NCBI GenBank assembly: GCA_021464525.1
Contig: JADRCO010001349.1
Coordinates: 1-20,070 of the forward strand
Length of the DNA stretch: 20,070 nt
Source of the DNA: Rhizophagus sp. LPA8_4_AMF
Taxonomy: Eukaryota; Glomeromycota; Glomeromycetes; Glomerales; Glomeraceae
Reading direction: 5' to 3'
A program made the position numbers and the translations under genes. The notes beneath the pieces are model-generated. The model was not told where the DNA came from. It worked only from the letters and a program-made list of their open reading frames with translations, and did no database searches. Shown here piece by piece: positions 1 to 9,924 of this stretch; within the stretch, counting starts at the first letter, position 1, and every line of letters starts with the position of its first letter.

Positions 1-1044
1 AAGAAGGAGACGTATCAGGAATAGGTGTTTCTCTAAGTCCTTGTGGAATTTGAACGATTAAGCTATAAATTGACATCCCTTTAAAAGGTGGTTGGCCACT
101 TGATATTTCCCACAGAAGTACACCAATACTATAAATATCACTCTTTTTATTTAAAGAGTATTGTTGACAATTGAATTTTTTTGGATCAATATACGGAACT
201 ACACCAAATAAATCTGATCGTGATTTATATGCTTCATCAATCCTTTTTGATAAACCAAAATCAGCCAATTTAATAGTATTTTGATGGATTAGCACATTTT
301 TGGAGTGCTATTTAATATAAAAATACACCAAATAAACCAATTAACTAATATACTTAATAATTAATATATAATAATAAAATGTAAATGAATTACCAGATCA
401 CGATGAACTATTCCTTCATCATGCAAGCATAATACAGCATGAGCTAGCTGAAACGCCAGATTAAACTTATTTTCCCAAGTAAGATTATGAAAACGGTCTT
501 TCAAATACTCTTGAAGAGTACCGCTATCAGCGTACTCCATTACTAACCAATATTTTATTGAATTATCATTTTGATTTTCTTATTAAAAAAAAGGAATTAT
601 TTTAGATTTTACAAAATCAATGCTAATATTAACAATATAAAAAATTTATCATACGTGTCGTAATGCCAAAGAAACGAACAATATTTATATGATAATCTAC
701 TTCGCGCTGAAGTTTAAGCTAAAAATATAAATAAACTTTTAAATTTAAAGCCATATTAAAGAGAACCGTTATTTGCATGTTATGTTTATTACCTCATTAA
801 CGACTTCTTTGATTGTGATATTATTGAAATTAAAAAAAGTTTTCAACGCTATATAACTATGAGAACTTTTCCACTTAGCACGGTAGACTTTTCCAAAACT
901 TCCGGAACCAATTTCTTCAATATTACTAAAATGGTTATATTCGTAATATTTAAAATAATTTTTTGTAATAGCTTCTTCAATCCAATTAGTCCACTCATTA
1001 TTTGAATCTTCAGTAACAGTTATTGGTATAATAGGTTCTGACAT
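1..1044 (-). CDS. TKL-type protein kinase (K1), 5' part, cut by window edge
   Basis: A putative serine/threonine (TKL-like) kinase. Exons read on the minus strand are 1044-793, 718-655, 578-394 and 307-1, the last running off the window. All introns start GT and end AG, and the phases (0, 1, 0) match the two paralogues in this window. The visible protein is about 269 residues. The glycine loop IGSGSFGKV is at about 45-53, the VAIK-type lysine in ALKTF is K68, and the catalytic loop HRDLHSKN has D166 and N171. The Mg-binding DFG has D183, and the activation segment ends in [11 protein letters not shown]. No catalytic residue is missing in the visible part. By analogy with K2 and K3, the missing 3' exon should hold the end of the kinase domain and Sel1 repeats; this is inference. 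The start at 1044 is the first ATG and matches the N-termini of the paralogues. Substrate unknown. Confidence 0.88.
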
Positions 1045-1223
1045 TATTGAGTTTGTTGGATTCTTTATTGTGGTAGTTAAATTTAAGTTTGAAATTTATT
1101 AAGCTGTATTGGCGTAATTATGCATGAAAAGTTTCCTGCCGATCATTTCATTGTAACATTTTTTAAATTGTGCGATGATATATTTATACGATGATCATCA
1201 CCAAAATAGTCAAAATAGTGTTA
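1045..1223 (-). promoter_or_regulatory. Upstream region of K1 shared with K2
   Basis: The bases before the K1 start match those before the K2 start (6985-7137) with small indels. Shared blocks include GAGTTTGTTG near the ATG, GCTGTATTGGCGTAATTA, and a distal GATCATCACCAAA block. The similarity stops close to the TIR element at 1224. It probably contains the promoter of both genes, because it was duplicated with them. I see no clear TATA box at a fixed place. Confidence 0.45.
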
Positions 1224-1680
1224 TATAGGGTAGTACTGTATGTTCGGATGTACGCCCTTATATTTTGATTGTGCGTACGAAAATTTCTAAATATACTTTC
1301 GTACACTTTAACTTTTGTATAATTTTGAATTTTCGTATACATATTGGCCGATCTACAGAACGACCAAAACTAAGATTTATAAATTTATTTAAAATGTGGC
1401 ATTTGTTCTGATTTCAATAAATAAAAAATTTTTTACCTTGAAATAAATGATAATTTGCATATATTAAGGCGTAATCCGCTTAAGATCGGCAGTAAATCAC
1501 TATATAAATTCGGGAAAAAAATGAGATTAACATCACGTTACAAATTAATAAAAAATGACCAATCAGTGTTGTGGCACCAAGTCACATGGCGAAACTTAAA
1601 AATGCCAAGAAAAATATTGAAACGATACTCTTCACATAGTAACTCTCGAAAAAACGTCAAAATCTGACACCTACCCTATA
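1224..1680. mobile_element. Candidate non-autonomous TIR element (TA target, Tc1/mariner-like)
   Basis: Perfect 10-bp inverted ends TATAGGGTAG (1224-1233) and CTACCCTATA (1671-1680) bound a 457-bp stretch. If the outer TA is the target duplication, the element itself is 1226-1678. TA duplications are typical of the Tc1/mariner superfamily, so that assignment is an inference from two bases. The inside has no recognisable transposase. A 70-codon lysine-rich open frame at 1455-1667 has no family features. The left end lies almost exactly where K1/K2 upstream similarity stops. Confidence 0.45.
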
Positions 1681-2813
1681 AAAAAATAGGATAAGGAATT
1701 GCTACGTTTTTTATATGGAAAAAAACCACATGAATATTGTATGATGATTGTATAATAAACCTTTTGATCAGTGTTGGAAAACTAACAAAAAATGTTTAGT
1801 TTTTTTTTAACTATTATTTTTTATTTATTATTAAGCAAATTTTAGTTCCAGTCATTCCCATCCATTTGGGACAATGTATTCACTGCAATTGCACAAGTAT
1901 CATTGGTTTTTTTAGAACCTTTTCCCTCTAATTATTTTAGGACTGATCATTTTTTCAAAAAATTTTTTTTGTCTTTTTTTAGACTGATCATTTTTTTTTA
2001 ATATATTATTTTTTGGACTTTTTTAGACCGGATCTTTTTTTTATTATGTTTTTTCGGTCTCTTTTTACTAGACCGGAACTTTCAGTATTAATTTTTTCAG
2101 TTCTTTAAAACTGAGATTTTAATAATTTTTCTTTCCAATTTTTGAATTTTTAATATTTTTCATCCCAGTTTTTTTCTGTCTTTTAGACTTAAATCTAAAT
2201 CAGTGATCGGATCGAACAGATTGATGCTGCAGTCCTATGGTAAGCATAATTTTTTATTTTAATAATTCTTTTCTTATTATTATTTAATAATTCTTTTATT
2301 TTTATTATTTAATAATTTTTTTATTTTTATTATTTAATAATTTTTTTCTATTTTTTCATTTTTTTCATTTTTCCACCCCTTAGGTTTGGATCAGCGATAT
2401 AATCAAAATAAACTAAAAATAAAAAAAAAATGTTAAAATCTAATTTATCTAAATATAAAGCAAAAATTTTATTGTTATATTGATCTAAACTCATTTAATC
2501 CTGTTGCAACGTAACAGGCTATAGCTAGTAATATATTAAAAATTTATTTATTAAATTTATAAATATTACATGTAAAAAGGACAAGAAAAAATCTCTTTGC
2601 ATCATTGAAGAAAATAATAATTTCCATATACTTTCTTTTATAAAATTTTAAATTACAGAAAATGCGGTCTTAAGTGGATTTTAAATCTGGAGAATAAGGT
2701 GGTAAAATTCTTGAACAATATTTATAAAATCATGAATTTTTGTAATGTCCATTATAATAACACTATTTGGACATACATTCGAGCAATCTAATAAAGTTAA
2801 GCAAAATTAAATT
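1681..2813. other. Gene-free, T-rich region
   Basis: No coding frame or RNA gene seen. From about 1797 to 2360 the plus strand is strongly T-rich, with recurring degenerate blocks such as TTTTAGACTGATCATTTTTT and AGACCGGAAC. The rest is AT-rich and featureless apart from a short inverted pair CCTGTT..AACAGG near 2500-2520. Confidence 0.6.
2256..2350. repeat. 25-bp AT tandem repeat
   Basis: The block ATTTAATAATT begins at 2282, 2307 and 2332, a strict 25-bp period. A more diverged copy lies upstream near 2256. Units are pure A/T with a T-run. Confidence 0.7.
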
Positions 2814-3119
2814 GAAGTCATTTATTATATCATTTAAATAAATTCTTTAAATTTGACGATGCAGGTGAGAAAGATTTTTTTTCACATAAATTATTTTTGT
2901 TAAATTTTGCAGAATATCTATATATTTTACTCATGATCAGGCATTACTGTGATCCAATTATAGAAATTGAAGTCATTTATTATATCATTTAAATAAATTC
3001 TTTAAATTCGATGATGCAGTAAGAAAGATTTTTTTTCACAAATTTTTTTTGTTAAATTTTGCAGAATATCTATATATTTTACTTATGATCAGGCATTACT
3101 GTGATCCAATTATAGAAAT
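2814..3119. repeat. 155-bp direct tandem duplication
   Basis: Two adjacent copies, 2814-2968 and 2969-3119, both start GAAGTCATTTATTATATCAT and end with GTGATCCAATTATAGAAAT. They differ by a few substitutions and small indels, for example around GACGATGCAGG versus GATGATGCAG. No coding frame spans them. It may be an internal part of an older repeat or a local slippage or unequal-crossover product. Confidence 0.85.
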
Positions 3120-3184
3120 AAAAGCATTGCATAATAGACTAACTAAATAATACATATAAAATAATTCTTCAAACATTTTTACAT

Positions 3185-3749
3185 GTAGTAACTAGAGATG
3201 GCAACGGTCAGTCATGGTCGGTCATTAGTCAGTCATAACTGGTCAAGAACCTTTGACCGACTGACCGTTCTAACCGACTGCTATGGCTGACCGTTTGACC
3301 GACTGCCTGACCGACCATTTGACTGACTGTTTGACCGACCCTTATCAAAAAAGTTTTGGAATTTTTTTTAATTAATACACTTAAAAAAAAGTTGCAAAAC
3401 TGTTTTTTATTAAATATTTCATAAAAAAGAAACGTTTTCGCAAATGTTTTTAATCGGTTTAACAAAAAAACATTGTGAATACAATTTTTAGTAAGTAATT
3501 AATAAAATCACAACGTTTTTTAATTATTTTAATAGAAATATGCGAAAATGTTTTTATTCAATAATTTCATAAAAAAAAACGTTTTCACACTTTTTTTAAT
3601 AAAAATGTTGCAAAATGGTTGGTTAAAAGATCGGTCAGACTGATTGGTCAAACCATCAGTCAGAAGTCTTTGACTGACCGGTATCAGTCATGGTCATAAC
3701 TGATCATAACCGATTAATGACCGTGACCGTTGCCATCCCTAGTAGTAAC
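3185..3749. mobile_element. hAT-like non-autonomous element with perfect 8-bp TSD
   Basis: The element is 3193-3741 (549 bp), flanked by identical 8-bp duplications GTAGTAAC at 3185-3192 and 3742-3749. Terminal inverted repeats are TAGAGATGGCAACGGTCA at the left and, read from the other strand, TAGGGATGGCAACGGTCA at the right, 17 of 18 identical. Subterminal regions are packed with short GACCG/CGGTC and GACTG/CAGTC motifs in both orientations. These resemble transposase-binding repeats, though that role is inferred. Eight-base duplications and ends of this type are characteristic of the hAT superfamily. There is no transposase, so mobility would depend on a protein made elsewhere. The apparent minus-strand frame at 3229-3465 only translates the repeats. 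Confidence 0.85.
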
Positions 3750-3879
3750 ACAATGCTTATAAACCTTAAATCAGAATAATTTATTCTATTTTCTACTTTT
3801 TTTACAGTTATTTAAATATAAATTATTGATAAAAAAAATAACTATTAATTTACGCCTCCTAAAAAATTTCCAACCTGAT

Positions 3880-5570
3880 TCAATTCCATTTTGATAGCAA
3901 TGTTTTATTTAATTTATTTAATCCGGATGCATCTCCTAAATCTGCAGCTTTCTGATACCCTATAAAAAAAGAAAATCTGGAATTTGTCCAGAAAAATATG
4001 GAAAATGTCTGGAAAATTTTGGTGCGTCCAGAGAATATCCGGAAATGATCATGTTTTGGAACATTTTCAGGACACACGATTCCAGACAAATTCTGAACAA
4101 ATTCTGGAGTGTTAAGAAAATGTCCAGAATTTGTATGTCCGGAAAATGTTCCAAAACGTGATCATTTCCGGACACTTTCCAGACACATGAAAATATTCCG
4201 GACATTTTGTTGACATTTTCTGGAAATTCTTTTTTTATAGGGATATAATTCAATTGCCTTTTTATTATCAATATTAGTACCAATTCCTTTTTAATAACAA
4301 TATCCTAATTTATTTAATCCAGGTGCATTTTCTAAATCTGCAGCTTTTTGATATAATTCAAATGCCTTTTGATAATTAATGCTTGTTCCAATTCCTTTAT
4401 GATAACAAAATCCCAATCTATTTATCCCAGATATGTCTCCAAAACTTGCAGCTGTTTGATATAATTCCATGCCTTTTTCTTGTCAATATCAGTTCCAATT
4501 CCTTTTTCGTAACAATATCCTAATTTATATATTCCTGATGTGTCTCCTAAATCTGCAGCTTTCTGATATAATTCAAATGCCTTTTTCTCATCAATATCAG
4601 TTCCAATTCCTTTTTTATAACAATATCCCAATTATTTATTCCAGATGCCTTTCCCATATCTGCAGCTTTCTGACCTAACTCAAAAACTTTTTCTCATTAA
4701 TATCAGTTCCAATTCCATTATAGTAGCAATATCCTAATTAATTATTCCAGATTCATCTCCTAAATCTGCTGCTTTCTGGTATAATTCAAATGCCTTTATT
4801 TCATTGATATCAGTTCCAATTCCATTATGATAGCAACGTCCTAAATTAATTATTCCGGATACATTTCCTAAATCCACAGCTTTCTGATATAATTCAAATG
4901 CCTTTATTTCATTGATATCAGTTCCAATTCCTTTTTCATAACAATATCCTAATTTATATATTTCAGATGTTTTTCCTAAATCTGCAGCTTTCTGGCATAA
5001 TTCAACATCTTTTTATCATTAATATCAGTTCCAATTCTATCTTTGTAACAATTTTCTAAATTAATTTTTCCAGATTCATCTCCTAAATCTGCAGATTTTT
5101 GATATAATTCAAGTGAATTTTTCTCTTTGATATCAACTCCAATTCTACCTTTATAACAATATCCTAAATTATTTAATCTAGTTGCATTTCTTAAATCTGC
5201 TACTTTTTGGTGTAATTCAAATGCCTTTTCCTTATCAATATGTGTTCCAAACCCTTTTTCATAACAATTTCCTAAATTAATAATTCCATATATATTTCCT
5301 AAATCTGCTGCTTTCTGATATAATTCAAATGCCTTTTTTTCATTGATATCAGTTCCAATTCCATTATGATAGCAAAATCCTAAATTATTTATTCCAACTG
5401 CATATCCTAAATTTGCAGACTTTTGATATAATTCAAATGCCTTTTTATAATTAATACTAGTTCCAATTGCTTTTTCATAACAAATATCCCAAAGAAGTTA
5501 TCCCAAGCACATTTCCTAAATTTGCTGACTTTTGATACAATTCAAAAGCCTTTTTTTTATCAGTATTGAT
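3880..5570 (-). repeat. Sel1-repeat array of K2, about 13 units
   Basis: About 13 units of roughly 107-108 bases (36 residues) encode variants of KAFELYQKAADLG, then SGI.NLGYCYEKGIGTDI. Unit tags (CCTAAATCTGCAGCT and variants, plus strand) sit near 5518, 5405, 5297, 5189, 5082, 4973, 4866, 4757, 4650, 4543, 4436, 4330 and 3932. Sel1 repeats form alpha-helical solenoids used for protein binding. Units are far more alike to each other than those of K3, suggesting recent expansion or homogenisation by recombination. Confidence 0.88.
3955..4245. mobile_element. Foldback MITE inserted in the last Sel1 unit
   Basis: The element is 3958-4242 (285 bp). The ends are CCCTATAAAAAAAGAA and its inverted complement, 16 bp perfect. 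ATA at 3955-3957 and 4243-4245 is a 3-bp target duplication: removing the element and one ATA restores the Sel1 unit as CTGATATAATTC, as in neighbouring units. Internally the two halves form a long imperfect hairpin. A 28-base block around 4037-4064 is the reverse complement of one around 4143-4170 with one mismatch. The motif TCCGGAAA/TCCAGA recurs throughout. No transposase. A 3-bp duplication fits PIF/Harbinger or CACTA-like families, but the ends do not let me choose. Confidence 0.85.
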
Positions 5571-6984
5571 TTCAATCCCAAGATAATTAAATATACCAAG
5601 TAAAAAAATAGAATATGAATTATTTTGATCATTCAATAACCAATTATAAATTTCTTGTAAAGTTATATTATAACTATTGAGATAATTAAGAATATTCTGT
5701 TCAAATACTTCATCATCTACTTTTTCATAAATTTTAACTAATTCATTAATAATCATATTAAAATTACTATTTATATGATTACTACTTTTTAGTGATTTTA
5801 ATTTATCAACTATCTGATTGATAGGTGGACGATCATCTGGATCATAATTCCAACATTCTAAAAGAAAAATAGATTTATTAGAATAAATAATAATATTTAA
5901 CTTTTATAAGAACATCTGAAAAATATATTTACCAGTATAAAGATTAACATAAGCAGAGGGCGTATCAGGAAGTGGTGTCTCTCTAAGTCCTTGTGGAATT
6001 TGAACAATTAAACTGTAAGCTGACATCCCTTTAAAAGGTGGTTGACCACTTGATATTTCCCATAGGAGTACACCAATACTATAAATATCACTCTTTTTAT
6101 TTAAAGAGTATTGTTGAAGATTGAATTTTTTGAGATCAATATACGGAACTACGCCTAATAAATCTGATCGTGATTTGTATGCTTCATCAATCCTTTTTGA
6201 TAAACCAAAATCAGCCAATTTGATGGTATCTTGATGAATTAATATGTTTTTAGGGTGCTGTTTAACAAAAGTGTATGTCAGATAATTCAATTAATCAAGA
6301 TAAATAATACAATGTAATATAATAAATGTAAATTAATTACCAGATCACGATGAACAATTCCTTCATCATGTAAACATAATATAGCATGAGCTAGCTGAAG
6401 TGCCAGATTTAATTTATTATTCCAAGTAAGATTATAATAATGTTCTTTCAAATACTCTTGAAGAGTACCACTATCGGCGTACTCCATTACTAACAATATT
6501 TTATCGAATTATCATTTTGGTTTTCTTATTAAAAAGAAGAATTATTTTAGTTTTACAAAATCAATGTATTATTAACAATATAAAAAGATTTATCATACGT
6601 GTTGTAATGCCAAAGAAACGAATGATATTTTCATGGAAATCTACGTCACGCTGAAGTTTAAGCTAAATTATAAATAGAATTTTAAATTAAAGCCATAATA
6701 AGTAGATATTTCATGTTATGTTGTTTATTTACCTCATTAACAACTTCTTTAATTGTGATATTGTTGAAATCAAAAAAAGCTTTCAATGCTAAATAGCTAT
6801 GTGAACTTTTCCATTTCGCACGATAGACTATTCCAAAGCTTCCAGAACCAATTTCTTCAATATTACTAAAATGACTATATTCGTAATATTTTAAATAATC
6901 TTTCGCAATAGCTTCTTCAATCCAATTAGTCCACTTATTATTTGAATTTTCAGTGACTGTTATTGGTATAATAGGTCCTGACAT

Positions 6985-7137
6985 TGTTGAGTTTGTTGAA
7001 TTCTTTATTGTTGGTAGTTAATTTAAGTTTGAAGCTGTATTGGCGTAATTAACTAATTATGTCATTTCATTTGTAACACATTTTCTAAATTGTACGTACG
7101 ATGGTATGTTTTTATACTGATCATCACCAAATAGTGG
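6985..7137 (-). promoter_or_regulatory. Upstream region of K2 shared with K1
   Basis: Counterpart of the block upstream of K1 (1045-1223), with the same order of blocks. The K1 copy has an extra stretch, ATGCATGAAAAGTTTCCTGC, that is replaced here. Similarity ends at about AAATAGTG (7130-7137). Beyond it the two flanks are unrelated, so this marks one border of the K1/K2 duplication. Confidence 0.45.
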
Positions 7138-9220
7138 TACAAAGGTCGCATTAGCCGGTTGATCATTTGATTGTCATTAGAATTAGGTTGGTTGATGTCA
7201 CTAACTCCGGTTGTCTGTGATTATCCTCGCGTATAAACTAATGGTCATTCCTCTCTTTTGGATATCCGAATCTACAAACCTGTTGAGATTTATTTTGCAA
7301 TTACTGTTAAACCGATGGATGATCATGATTAGATAAGTTTATATGCGCGGGACAACTTGTCACCTAAACAAATTGTCCGGTGATCCATGGTCAAATTAGC
7401 GCTCTCAAGATTAAGGAGGGAGAAAGTAAACTTCAGGGAAGTTTCTTTTGGGATTTAGCAACTTTTATTTCGAGAAAAAGTTAGGATTTAAAAAAATTTT
7501 CTTTCAAGAAATTTGGTTGGAATTTTTTTTTTTAGTTCTTGATAATATTGGGATTTATTCCGAGTGAGAGAGTGTATTGATTATTAACGCACATCCGCTC
7601 ATCGTTTCCAATTTCTTTTTGAACCTCATTTTAAACGTATAAACTATAATTTAGCACATTATTTATTAAAGTTTTACAAATATTTAAACTAACTCGTTTG
7701 AGTAAACTCGTAAACTCAATCGTCGTATTTAACGCTTAGAAGCAATAAAATAAACTTACTTTAAGCTCAAAGCTATATTGAGAACATAGGTTAATTCGCT
7801 TGAGCCAATTAACATGACTATTTCTGAATGCTCCAGAAAAGTCTATCGTGTAAATCATGAAAATTAAAGTCTTTTAAATACTAATTTAAATAGTACTACA
7901 GCTTAAGAAGTTATTTGTATAACGACTATAACTATAATGTAATATATTATATTGTTATCGTTTGTTAGACTTATATTTAAAGTTAAAATTAACTTTTGTA
8001 TACAATATATATTTGATTCCAAAATTTTTCATTATACCTCGTATCATTACAAAAAACCTACATTACCACCAAGAGAAGATTCAAGATGTGGTTGAATCTT
8101 TCTTTTACAACTACCTAACGCAAAAGAATCTTTATTTAAGAGTTCCAATTAATTCAAAACCAACATTTTTTCTTAAAACTCGACCACTTATACCAATGAT
8201 TTTAATGAAGCAGAAATACTAGCATTAATAGCTTAATGTTAAATCCGGAATGCTCAAAATTTATTAGGCCGCCTTAGTAGCACTAAAATTTGGTAAATTA
8301 AAATTACCATCAAATTCAAAGAGTTGCATATGCGCCGATCTGCGGAACCGGCCTAAATTATGGATTTAACAATTTAATTTTGAAAAACGTGATATTTGTT
8401 TCACAACGTCTAATTTCAAATCTTTTGCGAACTAGAGATAAAACAAATAGAACTTTTACTTTTGAAATATTTGAAATAAAGAATATACTATCCATAAAAC
8501 GTAAACAACGCGAAGTTAGATGGGTTTTTAACGTTTAGATGGGATTATGGTATAGAAAAGTTTTTCATGTTACTTGTATATTAAATATAATAAGTATGTA
8601 ACTATTTTTATTTGTTTTTAAAAATTTTTAACGAGTAGTAAAGTTGTAAAAAGTGTAAAAGCTTAGAATCTAAAGCATAACTTGGTATGATTTTATTTGT
8701 TTTATTTATCTACTATTTATTTTATATCATAATTTAAAGAATTTTAAGTAATAATAAAAGTTTAATCATTATTTATTTTAAACTTAGGCAAATTTTTTTT
8801 ATTCAAAATCTGACGGTGGAAAACTTATGTGATCTTTGTAACTCCTTGTCAATACCCGATGTTTTATTTTAATATCATTAGAATCACCTTATTTAAAGCA
8901 TTATTTTGGTAAAATTTCACTTTATTTGAATCATAAGTTACAGAAAAATATTTTTTTTTTTTGAAATAATAAACAATATATTACAAAAATTAATAATTTA
9001 ACTAAAATGATATTTATTTCTATGAAAATATTATTATTAGATTTTCCTCAAATAGAGCCTTCAATTAAGCATAATTTTGTCTGGTTTAAATAATAGGATG
9101 CCAAAATATACGAGTTTTTTGAAAATTTCACGCTTATTACAAATATTTTATGCACGTAATAGTATTGTCCATCCATAATAGTTTTTAAAATTTTTATCAT
9201 TAACTAAAAGACGATTATTG
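7138..9220. other. Long gene-free intergenic region
   Basis: No convincing gene on either strand. An 86-codon plus-strand frame at 7962-8222 has no family features and AT-driven composition. Two stretches resemble other parts of the window: about 7640-7975 resembles 12545-12790, and about 8334-8405 (GCCGATCTGCGGAACCGGCC) resembles 1346-1400 inside the first TIR element. The remainder is AT-rich with T-runs. Confidence 0.5.
7640..7975. repeat. Diverged dispersed repeat, copy A
   Basis: It shares ordered blocks with 12545-12790: ATAATTTAGCAC versus ATAATTTAAGCAC, ACAAATATTTAAA, TTTGAGTAAAC, and CTTAAGAAGTTATT versus CTTAAGAAATTATT, the last followed by related ATAATGTA.TT text. Spacing differs between copies. 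This is an eye alignment of AT-rich DNA, so the boundaries are approximate. Confidence 0.4.
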
Positions 9221-9795
9221 TCAATTCCGCAAATCGGCGGATATGGCTTTTATTTCCGCACTAGCATCAGCTGCAGCAACAAGATCAATTTCAGAATCGA
9301 GTTCTAATATACCTGATATTTTAAAAGGACCTATACTAGTACTTATAATGGGAGAATTTTTAGCTGAAGAACTTTTACGTCTATAATTAGGACTTATTTC
9401 CTTTTAAGTTTCAAGGGCAAAATCAAGGTTCATGAGAAAATTTCCATTGGTAGTAATTGAAGCTTCTTTTACTTTAGGAGGAAAATTTTACCTCTATTTC
9501 TCAATGCAAGAGTAACTTCACCTTTCGTAAAACAATTAGTGCCAAGAAATTTAATATCTTTATTATTTATAATTGGTATATCTGGTTTTGGAGATTTACC
9601 ACTTTTTGAGTCAAATAAGATATTTAAACCTATTTATTACTCAAAATAATTATTGGAAATGGAATATCGAATCTTTCTTCTAGACTACGACGAGTGTTAT
9701 TCTTTGTTTCCCTTTGATCCAATTAATATTGATATCGTAATCTTCTGAATTTTGTGGAAAATCGCACATAATAGCAAAAGTTGCAACTACTGTAA
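9221..9795 (-). pseudogene. Decayed unknown gene, minus strand
   Basis: Successive open pieces read in the same direction and abut with small frame changes. From the 5' side they begin VATFAIMCDFPQNSEDYDIN, NTRRSLEERFDIPFPIII, LNILFDSKSGKSPKPDIP (running on to LGTNCFTKGEVTLALRNRG), PPKVKEASITTNGNFLMNLD, and a last piece containing ISTSIGPFKISGILELDSEI and ending AEIKAISADLRN with a stop at 9221-9223. An AG acceptor (AATTACAG) precedes the first piece. A TAA interrupts between FALET and KEIS. The amino-acid texture is that of a real soluble protein of about 200 residues with at least three frameshifts and one stop. I do not recognise the family. No start or intact frame remains. Confidence 0.6.
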
Positions 9796-9924
9796 TTTAG
9801 ATTCATCTATAACTCTACCATTTGCCGTAAAAAAAATTGAGTAGATCTTTTACTAAAGCTGAGAGATTAATAACATAACTTTTCAGGCCATTTCTTAACA
9901 TCCTCAACCGCCTTTGTCCTTTAA

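Larger units (their letters stand above)
3880..6984 (-). pseudogene. TKL kinase-Sel1 repeat gene (K2), decayed duplicate of K1
   Basis: Exons on the minus strand are 6984-6733, 6662-6599, 6524-6341, 6257-5933 and 5857 downward. Splice phases are the same as in K1 and K3. The glycine loop IGSGSFGIV, lysine in ALKAFF, HRD, HPKN, LADFG and CWNYDPDDRPP are all readable. Exon 3 is 184 bases instead of 185: one C is missing near 6494 on the plus strand. The frame therefore hits TAG just before the hinge (paralogues read LVMEYADSG). The fifth exon runs through a linker into Sel1 repeats. It breaks by one inserted base near 5483, single-base losses near 5005, 4736, 4685, 4630 and 4468, and a GAA to TAA change at 4291-4293. 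A transposon interrupts the last unit. GVVPYIDLKKF has Leu where K1 has Pro. It is probably a pseudogene. Assembly indels could explain some losses in short T-runs, but not the stop or the insertion. Confidence 0.85.

Noticed and set aside
1455..1667. 70-codon plus-strand frame inside the first TIR element
   Set aside because: Lysine-rich, no family motif, no splice or homology support; probably chance.
3229..3465. 78-codon minus-strand frame
   Set aside because: It only translates the GACCG/GACTG motifs of the hAT-like element.
3960..4283. Overlapping minus-strand frames of 107 and 69 codons
   Set aside because: They cover the foldback MITE and Sel1 remains; the repeat structure explains them.
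4469..4678. Plus-strand frame inside the Sel1 array
   Set aside because: Antisense shadow of the Sel1 units.
7962..8222. 86-codon plus-strand frame
   Set aside because: No motif, AT-driven residues, no splice partners; too weak to call.
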